A stretch of 34,241 bases of DNA from a virus. The stretch lies in the IMG/VR virus record IMGVR_UViG_3300014913_000005, positions 1 through 34,241 of that record; one strand, written 5' to 3'. Under the pieces are notes generated by a model that was not told where the DNA came from, searched no databases, and saw nothing but the letters and a program-made list of their open reading frames with translations. Below are positions 14,322-19,548 of the stretch, piece by piece. Each line of letters starts with the position of its first letter. The stretch's first letter is position 1. A program made the position numbers and the translations under genes.

Positions 14322-14540
14322 ATGAGAAAAGAATATGAGGACTGTATGAAATGCGGAGAGGCTATGGATATAACGCATACAACAGAAGATTGGTTCGACG
14401 TGGCAGAGGAGGAAACTATTGGCATTACAGAGTGTGAACATTGTGGGCATAAACATTCTGTAAGTTGGACTCATGGCAGTGTTATCTTCTGCGTTTCTGA
14501 GCCAACAGAAGAAGATTTAAAACATTATAATAACAAATAA
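14322..14540 (+). CDS. Zinc-ribbon protein (72 aa)
   Basis: This 72-residue protein has two CxxC pairs, Cys8/Cys11 (DCMKCGEA) and Cys39/Cys42 (ECEHCGHKH), separated by an acidic stretch with Trp. This is the layout of a classical zinc ribbon. The remainder is short and acidic. It starts one base after the preceding stop, so the two are coupled. Such ribbons often bind nucleic acid or partner proteins; the target is unknown. Confidence 0.65.
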   Translation: MRKEYEDCMKCGEAMDITHTTEDWFDVAEEETIGITECEHCGHKHSVSWTHGSVIFCVSEPTEEDLKHYNNK

Positions 14541-14542
14541 AC

Positions 14543-14712
14543 ATGGAAACAAGTATCAAAGAAGTAAGGGGGTTGTTAGAGATTGCTGTAAAGAAGGCTA
14601 ATGATGATTTAGATACATTAGAGGCGTCTGGGGGGGGGGTATGCTGACGCATGTTATTCTAAGACAGTTAAAAAGTAAGTTGGAACAGTTGAATTGTCAT
14701 CACTTAAAATAA
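14543..14712 (+). pseudogene. Small gene broken, or switched, at a ten-G tract
   Basis: The ATG at 14543 opens a helical frame (METSIKEVRGLLEIAVKKAN) that reaches ten consecutive G residues at 14630-14639. As given, it ends at TGA 14645-14647 after 34 codons. One G more (or two fewer) would join it to a frame from the ATG at 14641 that ends with TAA at 14710-14712, only four bases before the next ATG, giving about 55-56 residues. One G fewer gives a different 12-residue tail. A ten-G run is striking in this AT-rich sequence. It is either a slippage/phase-variable tract or a sequencing error. The downstream frame might also start by itself. Confidence 0.5.
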
Positions 14713-14716
14713 AACC

Positions 14717-14908
14717 ATGGAAACAAATGAAGTAATAAGGTTAGTTAGTAACTACGAAACTATAACGGAAGAGGAGAAAGAGGCTGTTACCCTAAAAATA
14801 AGTGAAGACGTTCCTACAGTACACGTGGATCTTAGTAGGGAAATGACTAGGGATATAATAATTAAACTGTATAAGGATAATGAACTGTGGAACGATAATC
14901 TAATTTAA
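14717..14908 (+). CDS. Hypothetical acidic protein (63 aa)
   Basis: This 63-residue protein in the P2 operon starts METNEVIRLVSNYETITEEE and is acidic, with no membrane segment or Cys. It is preceded by AATAAAACC and has no Shine-Dalgarno. Eight bases separate it from the next gene. No family is recognised. Confidence 0.6.
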   Translation: METNEVIRLVSNYETITEEEKEAVTLKISEDVPTVHVDLSREMTRDIIIKLYKDNELWNDNLI

Positions 14909-14915
14909 ATAAACT

Positions 14916-15200
14916 ATGAAAACACTAATACAAAAACTAGAACCGCATTTGCTAGAGATAGAAGCTGCTCTATGGGAACGTGAGGCTAATATAGAAGCAC
15001 CTCATAGATACTCAGATGAAGCTTTCAGGGCATCAATTAAAATATTCATGGCTGGACTAATGGATAAACTCTGGGAGTTACAGGAGAAAGAAGGTACACC
15101 AATTAAAGAACGTGGAGAAATGGCATTGCATGCAGGCACTGAGATAAGGAAAATAATCTTGGAAATGACAGGGATAGATACACATAAACTAAATAAATAA
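14916..15200 (+). CDS. Hypothetical helical protein (94 aa)
   Basis: The 94-residue product begins MKTLIQKLEPHLLEIEAALW and appears wholly helical, with Glu, Lys and Leu spread evenly and one weakly apolar central helix (IFMAGLMDKLWEL). It is probably soluble. It lies eight bases after and four bases before its neighbours. No family is recognised. Confidence 0.6.
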   Translation: MKTLIQKLEPHLLEIEAALWEREANIEAPHRYSDEAFRASIKIFMAGLMDKLWELQEKEGTPIKERGEMALHAGTEIRKIILEMTGIDTHKLNK

Positions 15201-15203
15201 ACT

Positions 15204-15413
15204 ATGGAGAAACGCGAATACTGGATAAATTTATACACACAGCTAGGGAACTATGAGTATGTAAAGGATGAAAAGCAAAAGGAATGCATAGCCAGGAACT
15301 TAGAAAAGAACGACACTGAGTGTATTCTAAAGGTTAACAATATACGCCATGATTGCGTACGCGCAGCTATTAAATATATGGCACGGGTAGAGTTAGATAT
15401 CATCTCACAATAG
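15204..15413 (+). CDS. Hypothetical protein (69 aa), last of the P2 operon
   Basis: The 69-residue product begins MEKREYWINLYTQLGNYEYV and holds three Cys (two in KECIARN and TECILK, one in HDCVRA). It is charged and helical. Its TAG stop lies three bases before the -35 box of promoter P3, and no terminator separates the two, so P2 transcription may read on into the Sak4 operon. No family is recognised. Confidence 0.6.
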   Translation: MEKREYWINLYTQLGNYEYVKDEKQKECIARNLEKNDTECILKVNNIRHDCVRAAIKYMARVELDIISQ

Positions 15414-15415
15414 TA

Positions 15416-15444
15416 TTGACAACGTCATGACGGCAATATACAAT
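15416..15444 (+). promoter_or_regulatory. Early promoter P3 with GTCATGAC operator
   Basis: TTGACA (15416-15421), 17-base spacer, TACAAT (15439-15444), with GTCATGAC at 15424-15431 and the shared AGAGACACATCAATTA start region. It drives the recombination and replication genes from 15473. Unlike P1 and P2, no terminator precedes it. Confidence 0.85.
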
Positions 15445-15472
15445 AGAGACACATCAATTAATAAAACTAATT

Positions 15473-16195
15473 ATGGAAATTAAAACAACATCGGTAAAGG
15501 ATCATAAGATCAAAGCTGTAGTGTATGGTGCTTCTGGAGCTGGGAAGACAACATTCGGAGCTACTGCTCCCAAACCTATATTCGCAAGTGCAGAGGGTGG
15601 TTTACTTTCGATTGCAGAGCAGAAGATAGACTTTGTGAGTATTAAGTCGTTACAAGATTTAAGAGACCTGTATGACTATTTAAAAGATCAAAAGCATGAT
15701 TATGAATCAGTAGTGATTGATTCTATTACAGAGATCAATGAAGTTATAAAAAGGGGTATAGAGAGTAAGATAGGTGGTCAGATGAAAATACAGCACTGGG
15801 GTGAGTTGGCTAAGACTATTCAGAATATATTGACTATGTTCAGGAACCTTAATATGCATGTGATTATAATTGCACAAGAGGACAATGTGATTGATGAGGA
15901 TAAAATATCTAAGATTGTACCATCGTTAAATGGTAAGAGTGCTACAAAGATGGCTTATTTTATGGATATCGTAGCTTATTTAAAGATTAATAAAAATGGA
16001 GAAAGGGTTGTGTTGACTGAACCACATCAAAGATTATTGACTAAGGATAGAAGTAGACAGATTGGTAATGATAAGAAGCCTAACTTTACTGAGTGGGCTG
16101 AGCTAATTGCTAAAGGGTTGGAAGTAACTGAGGAGAAGGTAAAAAAGGTTGATACCTTAGATGTATCGCCACCAAAGTTTAAAGGTGAGAAGTGA
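15473..16195 (+). CDS. Sak4-like RecA-fold single-strand annealing ATPase
   Basis: This 240-residue ATPase resembles phage Sak4 (AAA_24-type) proteins, which act with SSB in homologous recombination and replication restart. Walker A is GASGAGKTTFG at about residues 19-29; the Walker B strand is SVVIDSIT near 79-86; a conserved Gln/Glu-containing strand is VIIIAQEDN near 129-137. Length fits the family. It is the first gene after P3, and SSB is encoded in the same unit at 17015. The gene ends with TGA, but the frame stays open for 20 more codons, through FQDWLCNGKST, to TAA at 16256-16258, and this extension reads like real protein. UGA read-through is therefore possible. Confidence 0.85.
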   Translation: MEIKTTSVKDHKIKAVVYGASGAGKTTFGATAPKPIFASAEGGLLSIAEQKIDFVSIKSLQDLRDLYDYLKDQKHDYESVVIDSITEINEVIKRGIESKIGGQMKIQHWGELAKTIQNILTMFRNLNMHVIIIAQEDNVIDEDKISKIVPSLNGKSATKMAYFMDIVAYLKINKNGERVVLTEPHQRLLTKDRSRQIGNDKKPNFTEWAELIAKGLEVTEEKVKKVDTLDVSPPKFKGEK

Positions 16196-16258
16196 AAAAA
16201 TGATGAAGCTAAGGAGTTTCAAGATTGGTTATGTAATGGAAAGAGTACATTAAAATAA
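16196..16258 (+). other. In-frame extension of Sak4 beyond its TGA
   Basis: After TGA (16193-16195) the frame continues for 20 sense codons to TAA. The translation, including KNDEAKEFQDWLCNGKSTLK, is charged and contains Trp and Cys like ordinary coding sequence. It could be the original C-terminus after a sense-to-TGA change, or could be made by read-through. A second, overlapping 17-codon frame (ATG at 16200) is less protein-like. Confidence 0.4.
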
Positions 16259-16326
16259 AGTTTAGCCCTGAGCATGGCTTTAAAAGGTTCATCACTAGTG
16301 GCGGATATATCCGCATGGTACGACAG

Positions 16327-16351
16327 GCAGGTTCGAGTCCTGTTCTCTCCT
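16327..16351 (+). other. tRNA 3'-half-like sequence (T-arm plus acceptor strand)
   Basis: GCAGG, loop TTCGAGT, CCTGT (16327-16343) is a textbook tRNA T-arm, followed by TCTCTCC and T at 16344-16351, which look like the 3' acceptor strand and discriminator base of a tRNA-Ser-like molecule. The matching 5' acceptor strand GGAGAGA, a D-arm and an anticodon arm are not found at proper distance upstream; a palindrome GCGGATATATCCGC lies at 16301-16314. It is not a complete tRNA. It may be a decayed tRNA gene or an attachment-site core, though no integrase is present. Confidence 0.55.
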
Positions 16352-16375
16352 GCAAAAACAAGTATAGTAGACTTT

Positions 16376-16500
16376 ACATAGTAAGAGGGCGTTTGCCCCT
16401 AATAATGAGTACACTAGCTGAGGAGCGAGTGGTTAGGGGTAACAACATTCTTATTAGAATATTGATCATTAACAAAAAGCGTAGCGCTACGGCTACACCT
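16376..16500. other. Non-coding region with several inverted repeats
   Basis: This stretch between the tRNA-like sequence and the HNH gene has no convincing gene. TTGCCCCTAA (about 16393-16402) pairs with TTAGGGGTAA about 33 bases later with one G-U pair. ATTCT-TATT-AGAAT and the perfect palindrome GTAGCGCTAC follow. The structure and the adjoining HNH gene recall a mobile intron, but I find no group I core sequences. Confidence 0.35.
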
Positions 16501-16539
16501 CATGTATGATTATAGTACTAACAAATAATCAAATACAGT

Positions 16540-16950
16540 ATGAAGAAAACGTGTAGTAAATGCAAGGAATCAAAAGACTTGTGTTGTTTTAGCTTTGATA
16601 GAAGCAGAAAGGATATGTATGAGCATAGGCGTAAAAAATGTGGAACAAAAAGAGTTATTGATGGATATAGGAGCCTTAAGGGAAAGGTTGTAAATATGTA
16701 TAGATCTGCGGTAAACAGATGTAAAAAAGACAAATACTATATAGATAGGAGTGTCTCTTTTACTATTTGTGAATTTAAGGATTTTGTAAAAACCACTAAC
16801 TACAAGGAAATACACGGTGCGTGGGTTAAGAGCGGGTATAAAATGAAGTTGTCACCATCGATTGATAGAATCGACAATGCAAGGGGGTACGATTTGGATA
16901 ATATTCAAATTATAACTGTAAGTGAAAACGCAAGGAAACATGATGGTTAA
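16540..16950 (+). CDS. HNH endonuclease with N-terminal zinc ribbon
   Basis: This 136-residue protein begins with a Cys-rich segment (KKTCSKCKESKDLCCFSF) likely to bind zinc. The C-terminal half carries the SPSIDRIDNARGYDLDNIQ motif of free-standing phage HNH homing endonucleases, followed by SENARKH. A homing-type enzyme would cut DNA in phages lacking the element and spread by repair. It lies between Sak4 and SSB, next to a tRNA-like fragment and inverted repeats, and probably entered as a mobile gene. The first His of the HNH motif is not obvious, so activity is uncertain. Confidence 0.75.
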   Translation: MKKTCSKCKESKDLCCFSFDRSRKDMYEHRRKKCGTKRVIDGYRSLKGKVVNMYRSAVNRCKKDKYYIDRSVSFTICEFKDFVKTTNYKEIHGAWVKSGYKMKLSPSIDRIDNARGYDLDNIQIITVSENARKHDG

Positions 16951-17014
16951 TGATATGGCTGATTGAGCTTAAGGGTTAAGTTTAAAATTGCCTTATTATA
17001 TAACAATAAAACAT

Positions 17015-17407
17015 ATGGCTAATTCATTAAACAAGGTGCAACTTATTGGAAACCTAACTCGTGATCCTGAGCTTAAAAAGGCTGGAGAGGTATCGGTTGC
17101 TGAAATTGGTATTGCTACAAACAGAAAGTGGAAAGGTAAAGATGGTGACATGCAGGAGAAGGTAGAGTTTCATAATGTCACAGTATGGCGGGGGCTTGCT
17201 GATGTATGTGCTAAGTATTTAACTAAAGGGGCTAAGGTTTATTTTAGTGGAAGACTTGAAACTCAGACATGGGAAAATGATAATGGAGAGAAAAGGTATA
17301 AGACTATAATTATTGCTGATGAAATGATTATGCTAGGAGGGAAGAAAGATAGCAAAACTGTTAAGGTTGCTAAGGAGACTCTCAGTGTAGATGATCTACC
17401 TTTCTAA
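17015..17407 (+). CDS. ssb: Single-stranded DNA-binding protein
   Basis: This 130-residue OB-fold protein begins MANSLNKVQLIGNLTRDPEL, the standard SSB start. It contains RKWKGKDGDMQEKVEFHNVTV in two adjoining parts, and YLTKGAKVYFSGRL with ETQTW. The C-terminus ends in the acidic tip DDLPF, which binds partner proteins in bacterial SSBs. I start it at the ATG at 17015 because the fold begins there; an ATG at 16988 would add nine residues unlike SSB. It coats ssDNA and would act with Sak4, the VRR-NUC nuclease and the ATPase encoded at 9394. Confidence 0.95.
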   Translation: MANSLNKVQLIGNLTRDPELKKAGEVSVAEIGIATNRKWKGKDGDMQEKVEFHNVTVWRGLADVCAKYLTKGAKVYFSGRLETQTWENDNGEKRYKTIIIADEMIMLGGKKDSKTVKVAKETLSVDDLPF

Positions 17408-17420
17408 TTAAGTGTTTATT

Positions 17421-17444
17421 TTCAGCGTCATCAGTGACGTTGAA
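17421..17444. promoter_or_regulatory. Hairpin/palindrome with GTCA...TGAC upstream of the RHH gene
   Basis: TTCAGCGTCA, centre TCAG, TGACGTTGAA form a 10-bp inverted repeat with one G-U pair, 24 bases before the ribbon-helix-helix gene. Its inner arms GTCA and TGAC equal the halves of the GTCATGAC palindrome of P1-P3, but with a four-base centre. It has no T run, so it is not a terminator. It may be an operator or a leader hairpin for autoregulation. Confidence 0.4.
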
Positions 17445-17467
17445 ATAACTATTTAATACAAAGATAT

Positions 17468-17611
17468 ATGGCAAAGAAGAGTTACATACAGGTAAGGGTT
17501 GAGGATGATTTAAAGGAAAGAGTTAAAGCATACGCTATTAAGCACGGTTTTGGATCTATGGCTAGTTTGATCAAGTACTGTTTAGCAAAAGAAATGAATA
17601 ATAATAAATAG
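17468..17611 (+). CDS. Ribbon-helix-helix (CopG/Arc-like) regulator (47 aa)
   Basis: The 47-residue product fits the ribbon-helix-helix fold: strand SYIQVRVEDD (residues 5-14), helix LKERVKAYAIKHG (about 15-27), turn FGSM, and second helix ASLIKYCLAKEM. Alternating residues on the strand (Tyr6, Gln8, Arg10) would contact DNA as a dimer. Such small repressors bind short palindromes. It is therefore the best candidate in this genome to bind GTCATGAC in P1, P2 and P3, and the GTCA/TGAC inverted repeat upstream of its own gene suggests autoregulation. That link is inference. It lies between SSB and the nuclease gene, four bases before the latter. Confidence 0.75.
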   Translation: MAKKSYIQVRVEDDLKERVKAYAIKHGFGSMASLIKYCLAKEMNNNK

Positions 17612-17615
17612 AATT

Positions 17616-18101
17616 ATGGGGAAAGAGTCGATGGTTTTGAGGGATGTAATGGCGTGGTTGCATGATAACAATCACTGGTTTGAAAGGTTGCCTGCTGGTA
17701 GTGCGTTTGTGCCTGGTGGGGTGATTACAAAACAAAGGCCGCTTGGTACTAAGCCTAGGAGGATAAGGATGGGGAGAAAAGGCGCTCCTGATGTTATTGC
17801 TGGTGTAAATGGGTTGAGTATTGGTATTGAAACAAAAAGGGATGAGAAGGAGTATAAAAAATGGATTGGGGTAATTGATAGATATAAAAAGGCTACTGGC
17901 GGAGAAGTTAATTTAAATATTAAGTGGGACAATGAAATGTTGCTGTATCCAGATATAAAAAAAAGTTGGGAACATGAAGTAGATCAATATAAATATGCGG
18001 TAAAGATGACAAAAAGAGGCTCTAAATACATTTTAACCTATTCAGTTGAACACCTAGAGGCCGAGCTCAAGAAGATTAAAGACAAATATAAAATAAAATA
18101 A
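17616..18101 (+). CDS. VRR-NUC-type nuclease
   Basis: This 161-residue protein has the core pattern of the VRR-NUC (PD-(D/E)xK superfamily) domain: GRKGAPDVIAGVNGLSIGIE followed by TKRDE, giving Asp59 of the PD pair, Glu71 and Lys73. An N-terminal helix (SMVLRDVMAWLHDNNHWFER) and a C-terminal helix (HEVDQYKYAVKMT) complete the fold. Free-standing phage VRR-NUC proteins are thought to be structure-specific nucleases that resolve replication or recombination intermediates. Company with SSB and Sak4 fits this. The 30-residue insertion around 95-125 is longer than in minimal members. Confidence 0.75.
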   Translation: MGKESMVLRDVMAWLHDNNHWFERLPAGSAFVPGGVITKQRPLGTKPRRIRMGRKGAPDVIAGVNGLSIGIETKRDEKEYKKWIGVIDRYKKATGGEVNLNIKWDNEMLLYPDIKKSWEHEVDQYKYAVKMTKRGSKYILTYSVEHLEAELKKIKDKYKIK

Positions 18102-18106
18102 AAACT

Positions 18107-18292
18107 ATGAGAAAGAAAATTGAAAAAGGTAAACCTTATGCTGAATATGTTGATGATGCTGTTAAGAAAGGGCATCTGAGTAAAGCGGAGGGTGCGCATT
18201 ATAAGAAGATGAATAACACGTACACTGGTAAGATCGGACACGTTAAAAAGGGGCAAATGATGAATCCTAGTAGTTCTAAGGCTGCTTATTAA
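18107..18292 (+). CDS. Hypothetical basic protein (61 aa)
   Basis: The 61-residue product is very basic, begins MRKKIEKGKPYAEYVDDAVK and ends SSSKAAY, and is rich in Lys, Gly and Tyr with no Cys. It follows the nuclease by five bases, in the same transcription unit. It may bind nucleic acid because of its charge. No family is recognised. Confidence 0.6.
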   Translation: MRKKIEKGKPYAEYVDDAVKKGHLSKAEGAHYKKMNNTYTGKIGHVKKGQMMNPSSSKAAY

Positions 18293-18333
18293 TTGCCATT
18301 TATAAAAATAGTATAATTTAAATATGATATAAT

Positions 18334-18372
18334 ATGAATAATAAAAGACAAGTGCCGTCATGGCTATGGTAA
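18334..18372 (+). CDS. Possible 12-codon leader peptide
   Basis: ATG at 18334 opens MNNKRQVPSWLW and stops at TAA 18370-18372. The stop is embedded in TAAGGAGGGG, the Shine-Dalgarno of the next small gene (ATG at 18388). Ribosomes ending here would sit on the site used by the next gene, which suggests translational coupling. The frame is too short to be trusted on its own. Confidence 0.3.
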   Translation: MNNKRQVPSWLW

Positions 18373-18387
18373 GGAGGGGTGTTTATA

Positions 18388-18522
18388 ATGTTTCTAGCGT
18401 TGGGAACACCATGGTTGATTGCATTAATATGCGTTGCCTTACTAGGTAGCCTTGATGCAAGTGCTAAAAAGCGAAAACATAATGAAATGGCAGTGCGACA
18501 TTACATGAATAATAAAAACTAA
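18388..18522 (+). CDS. Small single-pass membrane protein (44 aa)
   Basis: The 44-residue product has an apolar N-terminal helix (about residues 2-22, FLALGTPWLIALICVALLG) and a basic C-terminal tail (KKRKHNEM). It has one of the few strong Shine-Dalgarno sequences in the window, AAGGAGGGG, about ten bases before the ATG. This may mean a different evolutionary origin from its neighbours. The following gene begins one base after its TAA. Its function is unknown. Confidence 0.55.
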   Translation: MFLALGTPWLIALICVALLGSLDASAKKRKHNEMAVRHYMNNKN

Positions 18523-18523
18523 T

Positions 18524-18646
18524 ATGGATATAAAACAGATAAAGGTTTCAGAGTTAAAGCCTTATGAACAAAATGCTAAAAAGCATGATTCTAAACAGAT
18601 AAAACAAGTTGCTAATAGTATTGAAGCGTTTGGGTTCAATTATTAA
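18524..18646 (+). pseudogene. Truncated ParB-like N-terminal domain (40 codons)
   Basis: The 40-residue frame MDIKQIKVSELKPYEQNAKK... continues to SIEAFGFN and then stops. It matches only the first part of the ParB-like domain, found at the N-terminus of phage ParB proteins and of ParB-methyltransferase fusions, where FGFN is normally followed by Gln-Pro and a conserved GHGR motif. All of that is missing here. An HNH endonuclease gene begins 58 bases downstream, and the rest of the ParB gene is not found after it. The gene was probably cut off when the HNH gene entered. Such genes are often found just before the terminase, as here. Confidence 0.65.
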
Positions 18647-18704
18647 TGTGTTTGGTTTTGTAAAACTTATATAGTATAATACTATATATATAATTAATAT
18701 AAGT

Positions 18705-19133
18705 ATGAAAACCCATGGGATGTCTAACACTAGATTTTATAAAATATGGAAAGGGTTAAAAACTAGATGTTATAACAGGAATTATAAGCATTATGCTGAT
18801 TATGGCGGTAGAGGTATAAAAGTATGTGATAGATGGCATAAATTTGAAAATTTTAAAAAAGACATGTATGTCACATATAAAGACACATTATCCATAGATA
18901 GGATTGATAATAACCGAGGATATTGTACAGAAAACTGTAAGTGGGCAACAAGGCAAGAACAAAATCGTAACAAAAGAATGCACAAGCTAACAAAGGAAAA
19001 AGTAAAACAGATAAGAATTGAGTATAAAAATGGCAGCTATGGGATTGGTGCTTTTCTAGCTAGAAAATACGGTGTTTGTAATGCAGTAATATCAGAAATA
19101 GTAAACTATAAAAGAAATTATGCTGACATTTAA
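18705..19133 (+). CDS. HNH homing-type endonuclease
   Basis: This 142-residue protein has the well-known pattern of free-standing phage HNH enzymes: HGMSNTRFYKIWKGLKTRCY, then YGGRGIKVCDRWHKFENF, the core LSIDRIDNNRGYCTENCKWA and the basic RQEQNRNKR. Residues 95-142 form a C-terminal helix-turn-helix-like part (KVKQIRIEYKNGSYGIGAFL) that probably aids DNA recognition. It lies between a truncated ParB-like gene and the terminase small subunit. Its own AT-rich upstream region (GTATAATAC at about 18675) may act as a promoter. HNH proteins beside terminases can also help packaging in some phages, so a role beyond homing is possible. Confidence 0.85.
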   Translation: MKTHGMSNTRFYKIWKGLKTRCYNRNYKHYADYGGRGIKVCDRWHKFENFKKDMYVTYKDTLSIDRIDNNRGYCTENCKWATRQEQNRNKRMHKLTKEKVKQIRIEYKNGSYGIGAFLARKYGVCNAVISEIVNYKRNYADI

Positions 19134-19152
19134 TACTTTTTAATAAAGAAAT

Positions 19153-19548
19153 ATGACTAAAAATAAAGGCGGAAGACCTACTGTGTTTACTAAAGAAACT
19201 ATGCAAAAACTTGAACAGGCTTTTGCTATCGGTTGTCCTATTGCAGAAGCGTGTTTCTATGCAGGGATTGCTGAGAGAGCTTACTATAATTATAAAAAAT
19301 TAAACCCAGAGTTGGTGCAGAATTTGGAAAGGCTGAGGAATAAGCCAGTTTTAAAGGCTAGACAAACTATTGTTAATGGGCTTGGTGAGGCTGACAATGC
19401 AAAATGGTATCTTGAAAGGAAAAGGAAAAAAGAGTTTTCTACTAGAACCGAGCAAGCTGTTGAAGCTTCACTTGTTGATAAAACAGTTGATGCGACTAAA
19501 TTCATTAATAACCTATTAGATGACGATAAAGAGGATACGGACGACTAG
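19153..19548 (+). CDS. terS: Terminase small subunit
   Basis: This 131-residue protein starts with GGRPTVFTKETMQKLEQAF and has a helix-turn-helix-like region (about residues 29-52, AEACFYAGIAERAYYNYKKL) typical of DNA-recognising small terminase subunits. Helices follow (NGLGEADNAKWYLERKRK), and the acidic tail DDDKEDTDD may contact the large subunit. The large subunit gene overlaps it by 29 bases, as is common. It should choose the packaging site on phage DNA; no cos or pac site could be recognised in the window. Confidence 0.8.
   Translation: MTKNKGGRPTVFTKETMQKLEQAFAIGCPIAEACFYAGIAERAYYNYKKLNPELVQNLERLRNKPVLKARQTIVNGLGEADNAKWYLERKRKKEFSTRTEQAVEASLVDKTVDATKFINNLLDDDKEDTDD

Noticed and set aside
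16315-16509. A 64-codon + strand frame beginning MVRQAGSSPVLSC.
   Set aside because: It reads through the tRNA-like T-arm and the inverted repeats; the peptide is the usual translation artefact of a tRNA 3' end.
16301-16540. A group I intron hosting the first HNH gene.
   Set aside because: Inverted repeats are present but I could not find the conserved core pairing segments of a group I intron.
16988-17014. Earlier SSB start.
   Set aside because: The nine extra residues do not resemble SSB, and MANSLNKVQLIGNL at 17015 is the typical beginning.
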